Assembly (NCBI GenBank): GCA_020634885.1
Contig: JACKAW010000008.1
Span: 1-64,000 of the forward strand
Source: Anaerolineales bacterium
GTDB taxonomy: Bacteria > Chloroflexota > Anaerolineae > Anaerolineales > Villigracilaceae
DNA: 64,000 nt
Reading direction: 5' to 3'
The translations under genes and the position numbers were made by a program. Position 1 is the first letter of the stretch. Each line of letters starts with the position of its first letter. The notes beneath the pieces are model-generated. The model saw only the letters and a list, made by a program, of their open reading frames with translations, was not told where the DNA came from and did no database searches. Positions 34,501 to 41,873 of the stretch are shown here, piece after piece.

Positions 34501-35274
34501 GCTTATTGTTTCAGGATTATTGCGTTCGTGCTTGTAGACGTTAAATGTGCTGTTGTTTGGGTTATAGGTATTAACGCCTCCATTCGCGGTTCCGATCCAC
34601 AATAGCCCTTTTGTGTCTTTAAATAACACTTGAATGATATTGCTGCTTAGACCGCGTCCATCGGGCGGGGTATCCTCTGAGACAACAAAGTGAGTAATGC
34701 TCTCGGTTTCGAGATCAAGATAGTCCAACCCATTATCTGTGCCGATCCATAAGCCATTTGCATCGACACATAAACTGTGGATCGTATTGCTGGCTATGCT
34801 GTTTGTATCGGCTTTGTTTTGTATATAGTGCGAGAATTTGCCGCTTAAGGGGTCGTATCGATTCAACCCGCCATGTTGAGTGCCAATCCATAAATATCCA
34901 TAAGGGTCTTCGACGATTGCGGTGATGGACCTGTCACTCAGGCTTTCCGGGTTTTCTGTATCTGGTTTGTAGATGGTGAAGTTGTACCCATCGAATCGGT
35001 TTAGTCCGTCGTCTGTTCCGACCCAGAGGAAGCCTTTGCTGTCCTGCAAAATGGTATGGACTATGCTTTGTGACAAGCCTTCTTCGAGGCTGAATTGTTC
35101 AAAGCGGATGTTTTTGCCATAAACGGAGGGAAGGTTAGGGTTGGAGTGACCCGTTTTCGGGTCAAGTTGTGATGCGGACGATGTTTCATTGGGGAGGTTG
35201 ACAGGCTGGGGGACCTGGCAGCTTTGCAGGAGAAGCAGGGGGATGATCATCCAGTAAAGATTGAACTTGCGCAT
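31513..35274 (-). CDS. Reg_prop/Y_Y_Y-type sensor histidine kinase (HisKA_3) with GAF domain
   Basis: 1253 residues from ATG 35274; a start 18 nt earlier would lie in the promoter. A lipoprotein-like signal (LYWMIIPLLLLQSC) opens the protein. Residues about 55-740 hold some fourteen two-component-propeller repeats (DSKGFLWVGTDDGLNRFDGY type), giving two seven-bladed propellers outside the cell. A Y_Y_Y domain (YAYMLEGFDLDWISLGNQRTGRYTNLPGGTYTLHLRG) and a transmembrane helix (WWFAGLFLIATILGTTGIL) follow. Inside are a GAF domain, HisKA_3 with phospho-His in RLARDLHDSAKQ, and HATPase (VIQEALANVSRHS, ADDGCGFD, GLGFRSMRERI). Such sensors usually detect polysaccharide-derived ligands in Bacteroidota; the ligand here is unknown. 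Confidence 0.93.
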   Translation of the reverse strand: MRKFNLYWMIIPLLLLQSCQVPQPVNLPNETSSASQLDPKTGHSNPNLPSVYGKNIRFEQFSLEEGLSQSIVHTILQDSKGFLWVGTDDGLNRFDGYNFTIYKPDTENPESLSDRSITAIVEDPYGYLWIGTQHGGLNRYDPLSGKFSHYIQNKADTNSIASNTIHSLCVDANGLWIGTDNGLDYLDLETESITHFVVSEDTPPDGRGLSSNIIQVLFKDTKGLLWIGTANGGVNTYNPNNSTFNVYKHERNNPETISSNWVLSITESPDGNIWIGTANGLNQFNPSNNTFKRFENSRYRVHSVAGNTINALYVDQLGTLWVGTNKGLDRYDAQTDRFEHHQSQPGIPKSLSNNQVLSLYEDASGVLWIGTFGGGLNKYNRQQDRFTYYRHNPDEDHSLSSNFIQAILAEKNGTVWIGTLDNGLNRFEPASGSFIHYQSNPAIASALSDNFIRSLFLDSNGVIWVGTGKALDKYDENTNRFKHYQPGIESNPENISFSVSSIYEDTHHNFWVGSNLGLMRFDRETLTFTPFSLGDPADHNNEGFNISAITEDANNTLWVGTFGDGLFSIDLASGAIVNYNSNPGNNITLANNSVLCLFLDSNKNLWVGTHGGGVSRFNPSARSFTNFSENEGLPNNVIYGILEDATGDLWLSTNFGISRFTPSTQTFRNFTASDGLQSNEFSPNAFSKDGNGTMYFGGMNGLTVFKPGEIKDNPFTPNIALTSISIEGTPISKSLTPEFTQKIILQWPHDSFEFDFAALIYEQSTKNQYAYMLEGFDLDWISLGNQRTGRYTNLPGGTYTLHLRGSNSDGVWSVSENAIEVVVVPPFWETWWFAGLFLIATILGTTGILRWQVKRVELRNMELERVVRKRTADLEKRSSEIEALYQADEKIMRSMTVTHIFQTLVNVSVSMLQADRSIVLIWNEEKQKVVPRVSLGFKPDSLNVMQYDRNEGNVGLAMKTGNPVIVDTIDLKDVREDLRQMIHNEGIQSFAHFPIVVDERIVGLFTVAHTTPKALTKDTIRLFTALVNRASLSVANMHLFEQTRDLAVMEERNRLARDLHDSAKQKAFAALAQLGTVNGMVKAIPNEATPHLTEAENLVYEVIQELNFLIQEIYPIALQEKGLPTLLREYVFEWDNRNDAEVHLSVENERKLPLEQEQAVFRVIQEALANVSRHSRAKHVDIALAYSNTSLYVTIADDGCGFDMTQKSNGLGFRSMRERIGSINGTFQIQSGPEKGTALLLSIPLKVKTGDKG

Positions 35275-35281
35275 GAAAATA

Positions 35282-35287
35282 ATTATA
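35282..35287 (-). promoter_or_regulatory. -10 box for a leaderless Reg_prop kinase mRNA
   Basis: On the minus strand TATAAT ends 7 nt before ATG 35274, with no ribosome binding site. Confidence 0.5.
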
Positions 35288-35293
35288 AGCAAA

Positions 35294-35325
35294 AAAACAC
35301 TCCAACCGCATGGCTGGAGTGTTTT
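35294..35325 (-). terminator. terminator of the heme A synthase gene
   Basis: AAAACACTCCA (35294-35304) pairs with TGGAGTGTTTT (35315-35325); read on the minus strand it ends in a run of seven T. Confidence 0.8.
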
Positions 35326-35340
35326 AAATTTTGGCGCTTT

Positions 35341-36369
35341 TTAGATTCGAGTTTCATCCACTGCTCTAAAGCGATGAATGAAGTAGATTGCCAGCCCCAA
35401 TAATAGGATGGCGTTTGCCTGGTGGATGAGGGCGATGGTGATGTTTACGTACGAGAGAATGGTCAGGATGCCAAGTGTGATCTGTAGGGCAACTACACCA
35501 ATAAGCCAGATCATTCCTTTTTGAATATCGGCTGGGTAGTTTTGTTTCTTGATCTTGTAGTAGACGAGTGGCACAAGGATGATTCCGAGCCATGCAAACC
35601 AGCGGTGGATGAAGACGATGGTTTGTGGGGTTTCCAATGGGGCAAGCCATGAGTGGAAGAGGTTGGGGGGGATGAGCTTACCGAACATCAGGGGCCATGT
35701 ATCTGAAACATGTCCGGCTTTAAGCCCGGCTGTGAACCCGCCATAGGAGATTTGGATGATGAGTATCACAAATGACCATGCTGCTATTTTGGAGGGAGTG
35801 GACCATGGTGCATTTTTAGTGAGGAAACCATGTTTATGACCAAATGCCACCCACAATGCCAAGCTGAAGAGGGTAAGTGCAAACAGCAGGTGGGCGGTCA
35901 AGCGGAAGTGGCTGACGGCGGGGCGGTCAACGAGACCGCTGTACACCATGAACCATCCCATGAATGCCTGCCCAATGAATAGCAGCCCCATCACAAAGTA
36001 GATGCCGAATTCTTTGAAGGGTATGGTTTTGCGGAAGAGGAAATAGAAAACGGGAAAGGCGTAGAATAAACCGGCAAGGCGGGCAACCAGGCGGTGGAAC
36101 CACTCGATGTAGAAGATATATTTGTATTCATCCAGGGTCATGTTGGTGTTTACTTGCTGAAATTCTGGCGTCTCTTTGTATTTTGCAAATTCAGCTTCCC
36201 ATTCATGGTTTGCCATGGGTGGAACGGTGCCATTGATGGGATTCCATTCGACAATGGATAGACCTGAACGGGTGAGGCGTGTAAAGCCTCCAAATACAAC
36301 GAGAAAAGCCACGATTCCGGCAAAGACATGCAGCCAGATCATCACGGCGCGGGATTGGGTTTTAGGCAT
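35341..36369 (-). CDS. ctaA: heme A synthase, COX15/CtaA family
   Basis: 342 residues with eight predicted transmembrane helices. The COX15-type signatures are GGFTRLTRSGLSIVEWNPINGTVPP near residue 30, WFHRLVARLAGL with a heme His, HFRLTAHLLFALTLF, FIHRWFAWLGI and LIHQANAILLLG with the C-terminal heme histidines. The enzyme hydroxylates the C8 methyl of heme O to give heme A for aa3-type cytochrome oxidase, which implies aerobic respiration. No heme O synthase or oxidase subunit is adjacent. Confidence 0.93.
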   Translation of the reverse strand: MPKTQSRAVMIWLHVFAGIVAFLVVFGGFTRLTRSGLSIVEWNPINGTVPPMANHEWEAEFAKYKETPEFQQVNTNMTLDEYKYIFYIEWFHRLVARLAGLFYAFPVFYFLFRKTIPFKEFGIYFVMGLLFIGQAFMGWFMVYSGLVDRPAVSHFRLTAHLLFALTLFSLALWVAFGHKHGFLTKNAPWSTPSKIAAWSFVILIIQISYGGFTAGLKAGHVSDTWPLMFGKLIPPNLFHSWLAPLETPQTIVFIHRWFAWLGIILVPLVYYKIKKQNYPADIQKGMIWLIGVVALQITLGILTILSYVNITIALIHQANAILLLGLAIYFIHRFRAVDETRI

Positions 36370-36400
36370 GTTGTTTGTATCTCCAATTTGAAGTGCAAAA

Positions 36401-36431
36401 ATTATAGCATTTGGAACTTAAGATATGTTAA
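36401..36431 (-). promoter_or_regulatory. promoter of ctaA
   Basis: On the minus strand TTAACA (36426-36431), 19-nt spacer and TATAAT (36401-36406), then GGAG before the gene. Confidence 0.5.
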
Positions 36432-36446
36432 AACGTTTGTCATATA

Positions 36447-36477
36447 AAAAAACGCGGAGTTTCCTCCGCGCTTTTTT
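36447..36477 (-). terminator. terminator of the TPR gene
   Basis: CGCGGAG (36453-36459) and CTCCGCG (36464-36470) around TTTC, flanked by A and T runs that give a T tail on the minus strand. Confidence 0.85.
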
Positions 36478-36490
36478 ATGTAACCTGGGT

Positions 36491-38806
36491 TTAGCGATTG
36501 TGTAACTGTTCGAGCAAGGTTCGGTATTCTTCTACATTGGGCGGGTTCATGAGCACGATCTGGTTAATGACTTCCATTGCGCCTTGTTGATCGCCTTTTT
36601 CGATCAGCGCTTCGCCAAGCTGATCGAGGATGGGAACAGCATCTGCGGTGCGTCCGAGTCTTTGGAGCAGAGCCGCCAGGGTGCGCTTGAAAAGCGGTTG
36701 TTCTTCGTGGTCGCGGATAAGTTCTTCGAGGAATGTAACTGCCAGTTCGTGTTTGTTCTGGCTTTCCAAGTGGGTAAGGTAGCTTTCCAGTTCACTCATG
36801 GCACGGTCTTGTTGAGCCATGCGAATATTAAGGTCGATCAAGTGACGGCGGACAGAATCATCATCTGGCAGCAGGGTGCGGATCTGTTCATGGACTCGAA
36901 TAGCCTGTTTCCAGTCTAACCGCTGCATATCAATATCTGCCATACGCTGAAGGATGTGGACGTTCCAATCACGGCTGGCATTGCCCTGTTGAACCAGGCG
37001 CAGGGCGTTGGTGTAGGTCTTGCGCGCCATGTCCAATTCTGCGAGGCGGTAGTGAATGGCGGCAAGTTCAAGGTATTCCTGAATGGCATCATCGTTTTGT
37101 CCGCGCGCCACGAGCTGGTCGATCAGGCGGTTACGGGCATTGATATCCATGGGAGAGATGTGAATAATGCGGCGCAATAGTTTTGTAGCTTGCGCTACTT
37201 CGCCACGCACACTGTAGGCATGTGCCACCACGCTGAATTTTGTAATAGCTTCGGTGTGATGCCCCTCCTGCGCGAGAATATCACCCATGATGATATGCAA
37301 AGGCAGGTATGTAGGCGCGTGTTGGATGGCGTTATAGGCTTCATCCATGGCAGACCGTAAAGTACCCATGCGTGCCAGTTGATTGATGCGGTTCATGGAT
37401 TCAAGCACCGAACTGGATTGAACCTGAAGGATCATATCTGCCAGTGGGGCGGGCATGTCACCTTCCTGCTTTGGCATTTGTTCACGGGTCTTGTGCATTT
37501 GATCCCGCCAATCGGCGCGCATGAGCAAGCCATGAATGTTATCGTATACTTTTTTGAAGGCTTTTTCATCCTTTTGGCTTTGATACGATTCGATCAGCGG
37601 TTCGTATTGTTGGCGGATGTCATCTGCCTGTCCGGGGGCGCTGGTGGTGGCATCTGCAAATTTGAGCGCCTCAAGGTACTCGATGGCGGCTGCCTTCACA
37701 TCCTCTTTTTTGAGCATTAATTGCCCAAGTAATAACCGCGAAGCGAGGGAGTAATCGAGATGTTTGACCGAATTTTGTAGAAAGCGGAGGGCGGCATCGG
37801 GTTTGTCGCCATTTATATGCAGAACGCCAAGGTTGAAGTTCAACGCCGGGTTGCTAAGACCACTTTCAAGCGCGGCTTCCAACTCTTCGGCGGCTTGCGC
37901 ATTTTTGCCTTTAGATTGGGCGTCAATTGCCTGCCCCAAATGAAGAATGATCTTGACATACTCCGACTGTGCCGAGAGCGCTCCGGTGCCTTTCATAATG
38001 ACAGAAATGCCTTTACGGTCTTGTGCCGCAGGGCTTGTTTCATCTGAGAAATCGAAGAGAAGCTCTGCCAGTTGAGTTAGAGCCTTTTGACGCGCTTCGG
38101 CTACGGGGTCTAAACTGGAGGCAGATTTTTGAGGCTGGGTGTTTTGAAGCTGCTTCACCTGTGCCATGCGGATGGGTCCCGTACCGCCTTTGGCTCGAAT
38201 CGGCTTGGGCAGTAGCTGTCCGGTTCGCAAAAGGGTTTGAGCTTGTTTTACTTCAGTACTGTTAGGCAGGAGTGATTGAGCCCTGTTTACCATTTCCTGC
38301 ATCTTTTCAGCATTGCCTGCCCGCTGAAGAATACTGGCGAGGGCGAGGTACTCAGTCGCTGCCTGCTGCGGATGATTTAACTTTTCATGCACTTGCGCAA
38401 GGCGTGAATGGGCAATCGCGTTTTCAGGATTGATGCTGGTAACATGCACCCAATTTTCGATGGCTTTTTCGGCATCACGTTGCTTAAGGAAAAGGTCACC
38501 AGCGCGAATGGCGGCTTCCATTGCAGTTTTCAAGTCGCCAACACGTTCCGAAAGCTGCGCCACCTTCTCCATGGGGAGTGGGTCATCCTGTGAAAGTTTT
38601 GCAGCTCGTAAATAGATTTGCAGGGCTTCGTCTATATCGTTGAGTTGATACAACACCAGCCCAAGGCTGTTGAGCGCTTTGGGCTGGTCTGGAAATTCCT
38701 GCAAGGCGCGACGATAGGCTGCAACCGCTTTCGACCATTCCTGGTCCCAGGCTGCTGAATGTCCTTCGTTCATTGCTTTTTGAAAAATATCTTCTCGTCC
38801 GGGCAT
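36491..38806 (-). CDS. large TPR-repeat protein
   Basis: 771 residues, almost entirely tetratricopeptide and related helical repeats: AAYRRALQEFPDQPKALNSLGLVLYQLNDIDEAL at the N-terminus, AIENWVHVTSINPENAIAHSRLAQV and others to the C-terminal AEYR. There is no signal peptide or membrane helix. A basic, low-complexity stretch (residues about 205-235) divides two repeat blocks. The gene has its own promoter (TATAAT at 38856-38861 on the minus strand) and terminator. Such proteins usually scaffold complexes; no partner is indicated. Confidence 0.85.
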   Translation of the reverse strand: MPGREDIFQKAMNEGHSAAWDQEWSKAVAAYRRALQEFPDQPKALNSLGLVLYQLNDIDEALQIYLRAAKLSQDDPLPMEKVAQLSERVGDLKTAMEAAIRAGDLFLKQRDAEKAIENWVHVTSINPENAIAHSRLAQVHEKLNHPQQAATEYLALASILQRAGNAEKMQEMVNRAQSLLPNSTEVKQAQTLLRTGQLLPKPIRAKGGTGPIRMAQVKQLQNTQPQKSASSLDPVAEARQKALTQLAELLFDFSDETSPAAQDRKGISVIMKGTGALSAQSEYVKIILHLGQAIDAQSKGKNAQAAEELEAALESGLSNPALNFNLGVLHINGDKPDAALRFLQNSVKHLDYSLASRLLLGQLMLKKEDVKAAAIEYLEALKFADATTSAPGQADDIRQQYEPLIESYQSQKDEKAFKKVYDNIHGLLMRADWRDQMHKTREQMPKQEGDMPAPLADMILQVQSSSVLESMNRINQLARMGTLRSAMDEAYNAIQHAPTYLPLHIIMGDILAQEGHHTEAITKFSVVAHAYSVRGEVAQATKLLRRIIHISPMDINARNRLIDQLVARGQNDDAIQEYLELAAIHYRLAELDMARKTYTNALRLVQQGNASRDWNVHILQRMADIDMQRLDWKQAIRVHEQIRTLLPDDDSVRRHLIDLNIRMAQQDRAMSELESYLTHLESQNKHELAVTFLEELIRDHEEQPLFKRTLAALLQRLGRTADAVPILDQLGEALIEKGDQQGAMEVINQIVLMNPPNVEEYRTLLEQLHNR

Positions 38807-38873
38807 AGTTTCTTCTCTACATGCAAACCATCAGGGATGTACAATCAATCATGTAATTATAACCTTATAAAAA

Positions 38874-38903
38874 CGCCCTAAAGGTTTCAAAACCTTTAGG
38901 GCG
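38874..38903 (-). terminator. terminator of polA
   Basis: CGCCCTAAAGGTT (38874-38886) and AACCTTTAGGGCG (38891-38903) form a perfect 13-bp stem; the minus strand continues GTTTTTATAA. Confidence 0.85.
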
Positions 38904-38907
38904 CCGG

Positions 38908-41712
38908 TTATTTCAGTACCGTCATCTCGCCCCAGTTTTCTCCCGCGCGCGCCTCGGTTTCAAGCGGAATGCTCATAGGGTAGGCATTTGCCATGGTTTC
39001 CTGCACCACCTTTGCTGTGAGTTCCAATTCTTTTTTTGAAACTTCCAGCACAAGTTCATCATGCACTTGCAGAAGCATCTTCGCGCCAAGCCCTGCCTGT
39101 TTTAGTGCCGGGGGAATTTTCAACATGGCGATTTTCATGATGTCGGCGGCAGTACCTTGGATGGGGGCGTTGATGGCTTCACGCTCTTCACGGTTCTTTA
39201 ACTGGACGTTGGTCTTGGTCAGCAATGCTGGGAAGTATCTCCTACGCCCAAGCAGGGTCTCCACATACCCGATCTCAGCTGCCTGCCTGCGGATGCCATC
39301 GAGATATTTTTTGATGCCGGGGAATTTCTTGAAATAAGCCTTCACAAAATCTTCCGACTCAGCGAGAGTAAGTCCGGTGGAGTGCATCAACCCAAAAGCC
39401 GACATGCCGTAGATCAGCCCAAAGTTGATGGCTTTGGCGTGACGGCGCATATCCTTGGTCACTTCTTCCAGCGGAATGTCGTATACGGCGGCGGCAGTGG
39501 TGGCGTGAATATCCTCACCGGCGCGGAAGGCGGCGAGCATGGCTTCATCCTCTGCCATGTGCGCCACAATACGCAATTCGATCTGTGAGTAATCCACAGA
39601 AAGCAAAACACTGCCCTTTTCGGCAATAAACCCGTTTCGTACCTTGCGCCCCGTTTCGGTGCGGATGGGGATATTTTGCAAATTCGGGTTGTTCGATGAA
39701 AGCCGCCCGGTTACTGCCCCAATTTGGCTGTATGAGGTATGCACTCGTCCTGTGCGCGGGTTGATCGCAGCAGGCAGGGCATCTACATAGGTGGATTTTA
39801 GTTTGGAAAGTTCGCGGTGCTCCAGAATGAAATCCATGATGGGGTGCTGCCCGCGCATGGCATCCAGCACATCGGCTGAGGTGGAGTAAAAGCCCGTGGT
39901 TGTTTTGCGCCCCTTATCGGGAGGTTCGAGCCGCAGATGGTTAAAGAGCACATCCGATAGCTGCTGCGGTGAGTTGATGTTGAAGGTCTTTCCGGCGTGT
40001 CCAAAAATTTCTTTTTCAATTTCAGCGATGCGTGTTGCCAACTCAACCGACATTTGTGAGAAGAAATCTGTATCAATTTTTGCGCCGATCATTTCCATTT
40101 CAGCGAGAACGGCAGTAAGCGGCATATCGATTTCATCGAGAATTTTGCGCCCGCCGACCTTTTCCAATTCCTTCTCTTCGGCAGCCATTAACCTCAGGGT
40201 TGTTTCCGCATCTGCGGCGGCGTAGTTGGCAACGGCTTCGATATTGACCTCTGCCATGCTGATCTGTTTCTTGCCCTTGCCGATCAGCGTTTCGATATGC
40301 GTCATGGTTTCGCCCAGGCGGTGCTCAGAGAGGTTCTTCAAACCAAGGTGGCGGGAAGATGGGTCTACGATGAATTCTGCCAGCATGGTGTCAAAAGTGA
40401 GCGGGGTAACCGTCAACCCATGGCGGGCAAGGATGATGAAATCATATTTGGCGTTGTGTGCCAGTTTGCCGATCGTTGGGTTTGTCATGGCGGGGGCGAG
40501 CGCTTCAATCACTTGTTTCACAGGCAGGTTTGTTCCGCTGGTGTGCCCAATGGGAATGTAGTACCCCGTTCCATCTTTCACGGCGAGCGAGATGCCGACA
40601 AGATCTGCAAGCATTTCATCTGTGCCGGTGGTTTCAGTATCGAATGAAATGATCTTTGCTTTTTCAAGTTGAGCCGCGAGTTGTTTTAGCTTTTCAGCAG
40701 TGTCAATGATGTTGGCTTCGATGTTTGAAGGCACGAACTCAACGATGGTGGGCTTTGTCTCTTCGGCAAACATCGTCATTTGCCCCGCCTTGGTTTTGCC
40801 TGCTTTCACAACTGGCGTGGATTCTTCCGAAAGTGTGCCGCCGCTAATGGCAGCGACTTTACTCAGCAGAGTTCTGAACTCCATTTCTCTGAAGAAGTTT
40901 GCCAGCTTTGTGCCGTCAAATGGTGCGACCTTGGCATGTTCAAAATCGAATTTGATCTTGAGATTGGTCTCAATTTGGGCAAGGTCGCGGCTCATGTAAG
41001 CGGTTTCCTTGCTTGCTTCAAATTTTCCCTGCCAGCGTTTTTCCACCTGGTCGAGGTTGGCGTAGATATTATCGAGAGTGTTAAATTTTTCCAGCAGGGT
41101 CACAGCGGTTTTTTCACCCACGCCCTTCACGCCCGGAATGTTGTCTGAGGTATCGCCAACGATGGCTTTGTAGTCCACCACCTGGTTTGGGCGGACGCCC
41201 AATTTGCGGATGACATCTTCATCGGTGATGTAGGTTTGGTTATCACCCGCAAGATAAACAGACGTGCGGTCATTCACCAGTTGCAACAGGTCGCGGTCGC
41301 CGGTGATGATCTTCACCCCCAAGCCTTTTTCTGCGGCGAGGCGTGATACGCTGCCCAGTACATCGTCCGCTTCGTAGCCTTCCATTTCGAGGCGCGGAAT
41401 GTTGAACGCATCCACCATTTCGCGGATGCGGTCCAACTGCGGGCGCAGGTTATCGGGCATTTTTTCGCGGGTGGCTTTGTACTCTGGGAAGATCTTGTCG
41501 CGGAAGGTTTTGCCCACATCGAATGCCACGGCAAGGTATTCCGGTTTTTCCTGTTCAAGTACACGGATCAGTTCTCGCGCAAAGCCGTACACGCCAGCCG
41601 TGGGTTCACCGTCTGAAGTTTGCCAGCGTTGGCTGCCTCCACCGGCTGTCAGGGCAAAGTACATACGGTAAGCGAGGGCGTGTCCATCAATCAGGTATAA
41701 GGTGGGGGGCAT
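38908..41712 (-). CDS. polA: DNA polymerase I
   Basis: 934 residues from ATG 41712 (MPPTLYLIDGHALAYRMYF); a frame opening at 41766 would run into the repeat upstream. Domains in order are the 5'-3' exonuclease (about 1-300: YLAVAFDVGKTFRDK, GYEADDVLGS, GDRDLLQLV, GVKGVGEKTA), a 3'-5' exonuclease (about 340-530) with the intact FDTETTG and NAKYDFIILA motifs and YAAADAETT, so proofreading is likely retained, and the polymerase (VDYSQIELRIVAH, RRHAKAINFGLIYGMSAFG, LLQVHDELVLEV). It fills gaps and removes primers. The polymerase-to-exonuclease arrangement is the canonical three-domain one. Confidence 0.97.
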   Translation of the reverse strand: MPPTLYLIDGHALAYRMYFALTAGGGSQRWQTSDGEPTAGVYGFARELIRVLEQEKPEYLAVAFDVGKTFRDKIFPEYKATREKMPDNLRPQLDRIREMVDAFNIPRLEMEGYEADDVLGSVSRLAAEKGLGVKIITGDRDLLQLVNDRTSVYLAGDNQTYITDEDVIRKLGVRPNQVVDYKAIVGDTSDNIPGVKGVGEKTAVTLLEKFNTLDNIYANLDQVEKRWQGKFEASKETAYMSRDLAQIETNLKIKFDFEHAKVAPFDGTKLANFFREMEFRTLLSKVAAISGGTLSEESTPVVKAGKTKAGQMTMFAEETKPTIVEFVPSNIEANIIDTAEKLKQLAAQLEKAKIISFDTETTGTDEMLADLVGISLAVKDGTGYYIPIGHTSGTNLPVKQVIEALAPAMTNPTIGKLAHNAKYDFIILARHGLTVTPLTFDTMLAEFIVDPSSRHLGLKNLSEHRLGETMTHIETLIGKGKKQISMAEVNIEAVANYAAADAETTLRLMAAEEKELEKVGGRKILDEIDMPLTAVLAEMEMIGAKIDTDFFSQMSVELATRIAEIEKEIFGHAGKTFNINSPQQLSDVLFNHLRLEPPDKGRKTTTGFYSTSADVLDAMRGQHPIMDFILEHRELSKLKSTYVDALPAAINPRTGRVHTSYSQIGAVTGRLSSNNPNLQNIPIRTETGRKVRNGFIAEKGSVLLSVDYSQIELRIVAHMAEDEAMLAAFRAGEDIHATTAAAVYDIPLEEVTKDMRRHAKAINFGLIYGMSAFGLMHSTGLTLAESEDFVKAYFKKFPGIKKYLDGIRRQAAEIGYVETLLGRRRYFPALLTKTNVQLKNREEREAINAPIQGTAADIMKIAMLKIPPALKQAGLGAKMLLQVHDELVLEVSKKELELTAKVVQETMANAYPMSIPLETEARAGENWGEMTVLK

Positions 41713-41728
41713 ATTTAAAAACCTTTTC

Positions 41729-41806
41729 CCGTCGTTGCGAGGGCAATGGTGGTTTGCCCGAAGCAATTTCAGGTTTTATAGGGAGTGAAATTTGTTTGCA
41801 ATGACG
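41729..41806. repeat. CGTCRTTGCGAG inverted-repeat element, decayed copy
   Basis: CCGTCGTTGCGAG at the left and TTTGCAATGACG at the right are inverted; the inside keeps CCCGAAGCAATTTC. It is a 78-bp shortened relative of the element at 51672-51771 and fills the polA leader. Confidence 0.65.
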
Positions 41807-41825
41807 AATCGTTCGAATAAAAGAA

Positions 41826-41853
41826 AAACGCAGAGCCATTATACTCTGCGTTT
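41826..41853 (-). terminator. terminator of the receiver/Roadblock/TnpA-like gene
   Basis: AAACGCAGAG (41826-41835) and CTCTGCGTTT (41844-41853); the minus strand continues TTCTTTT. Confidence 0.85.
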
Positions 41854-41873
41854 CTAATTTAGAACTTTTGTTT

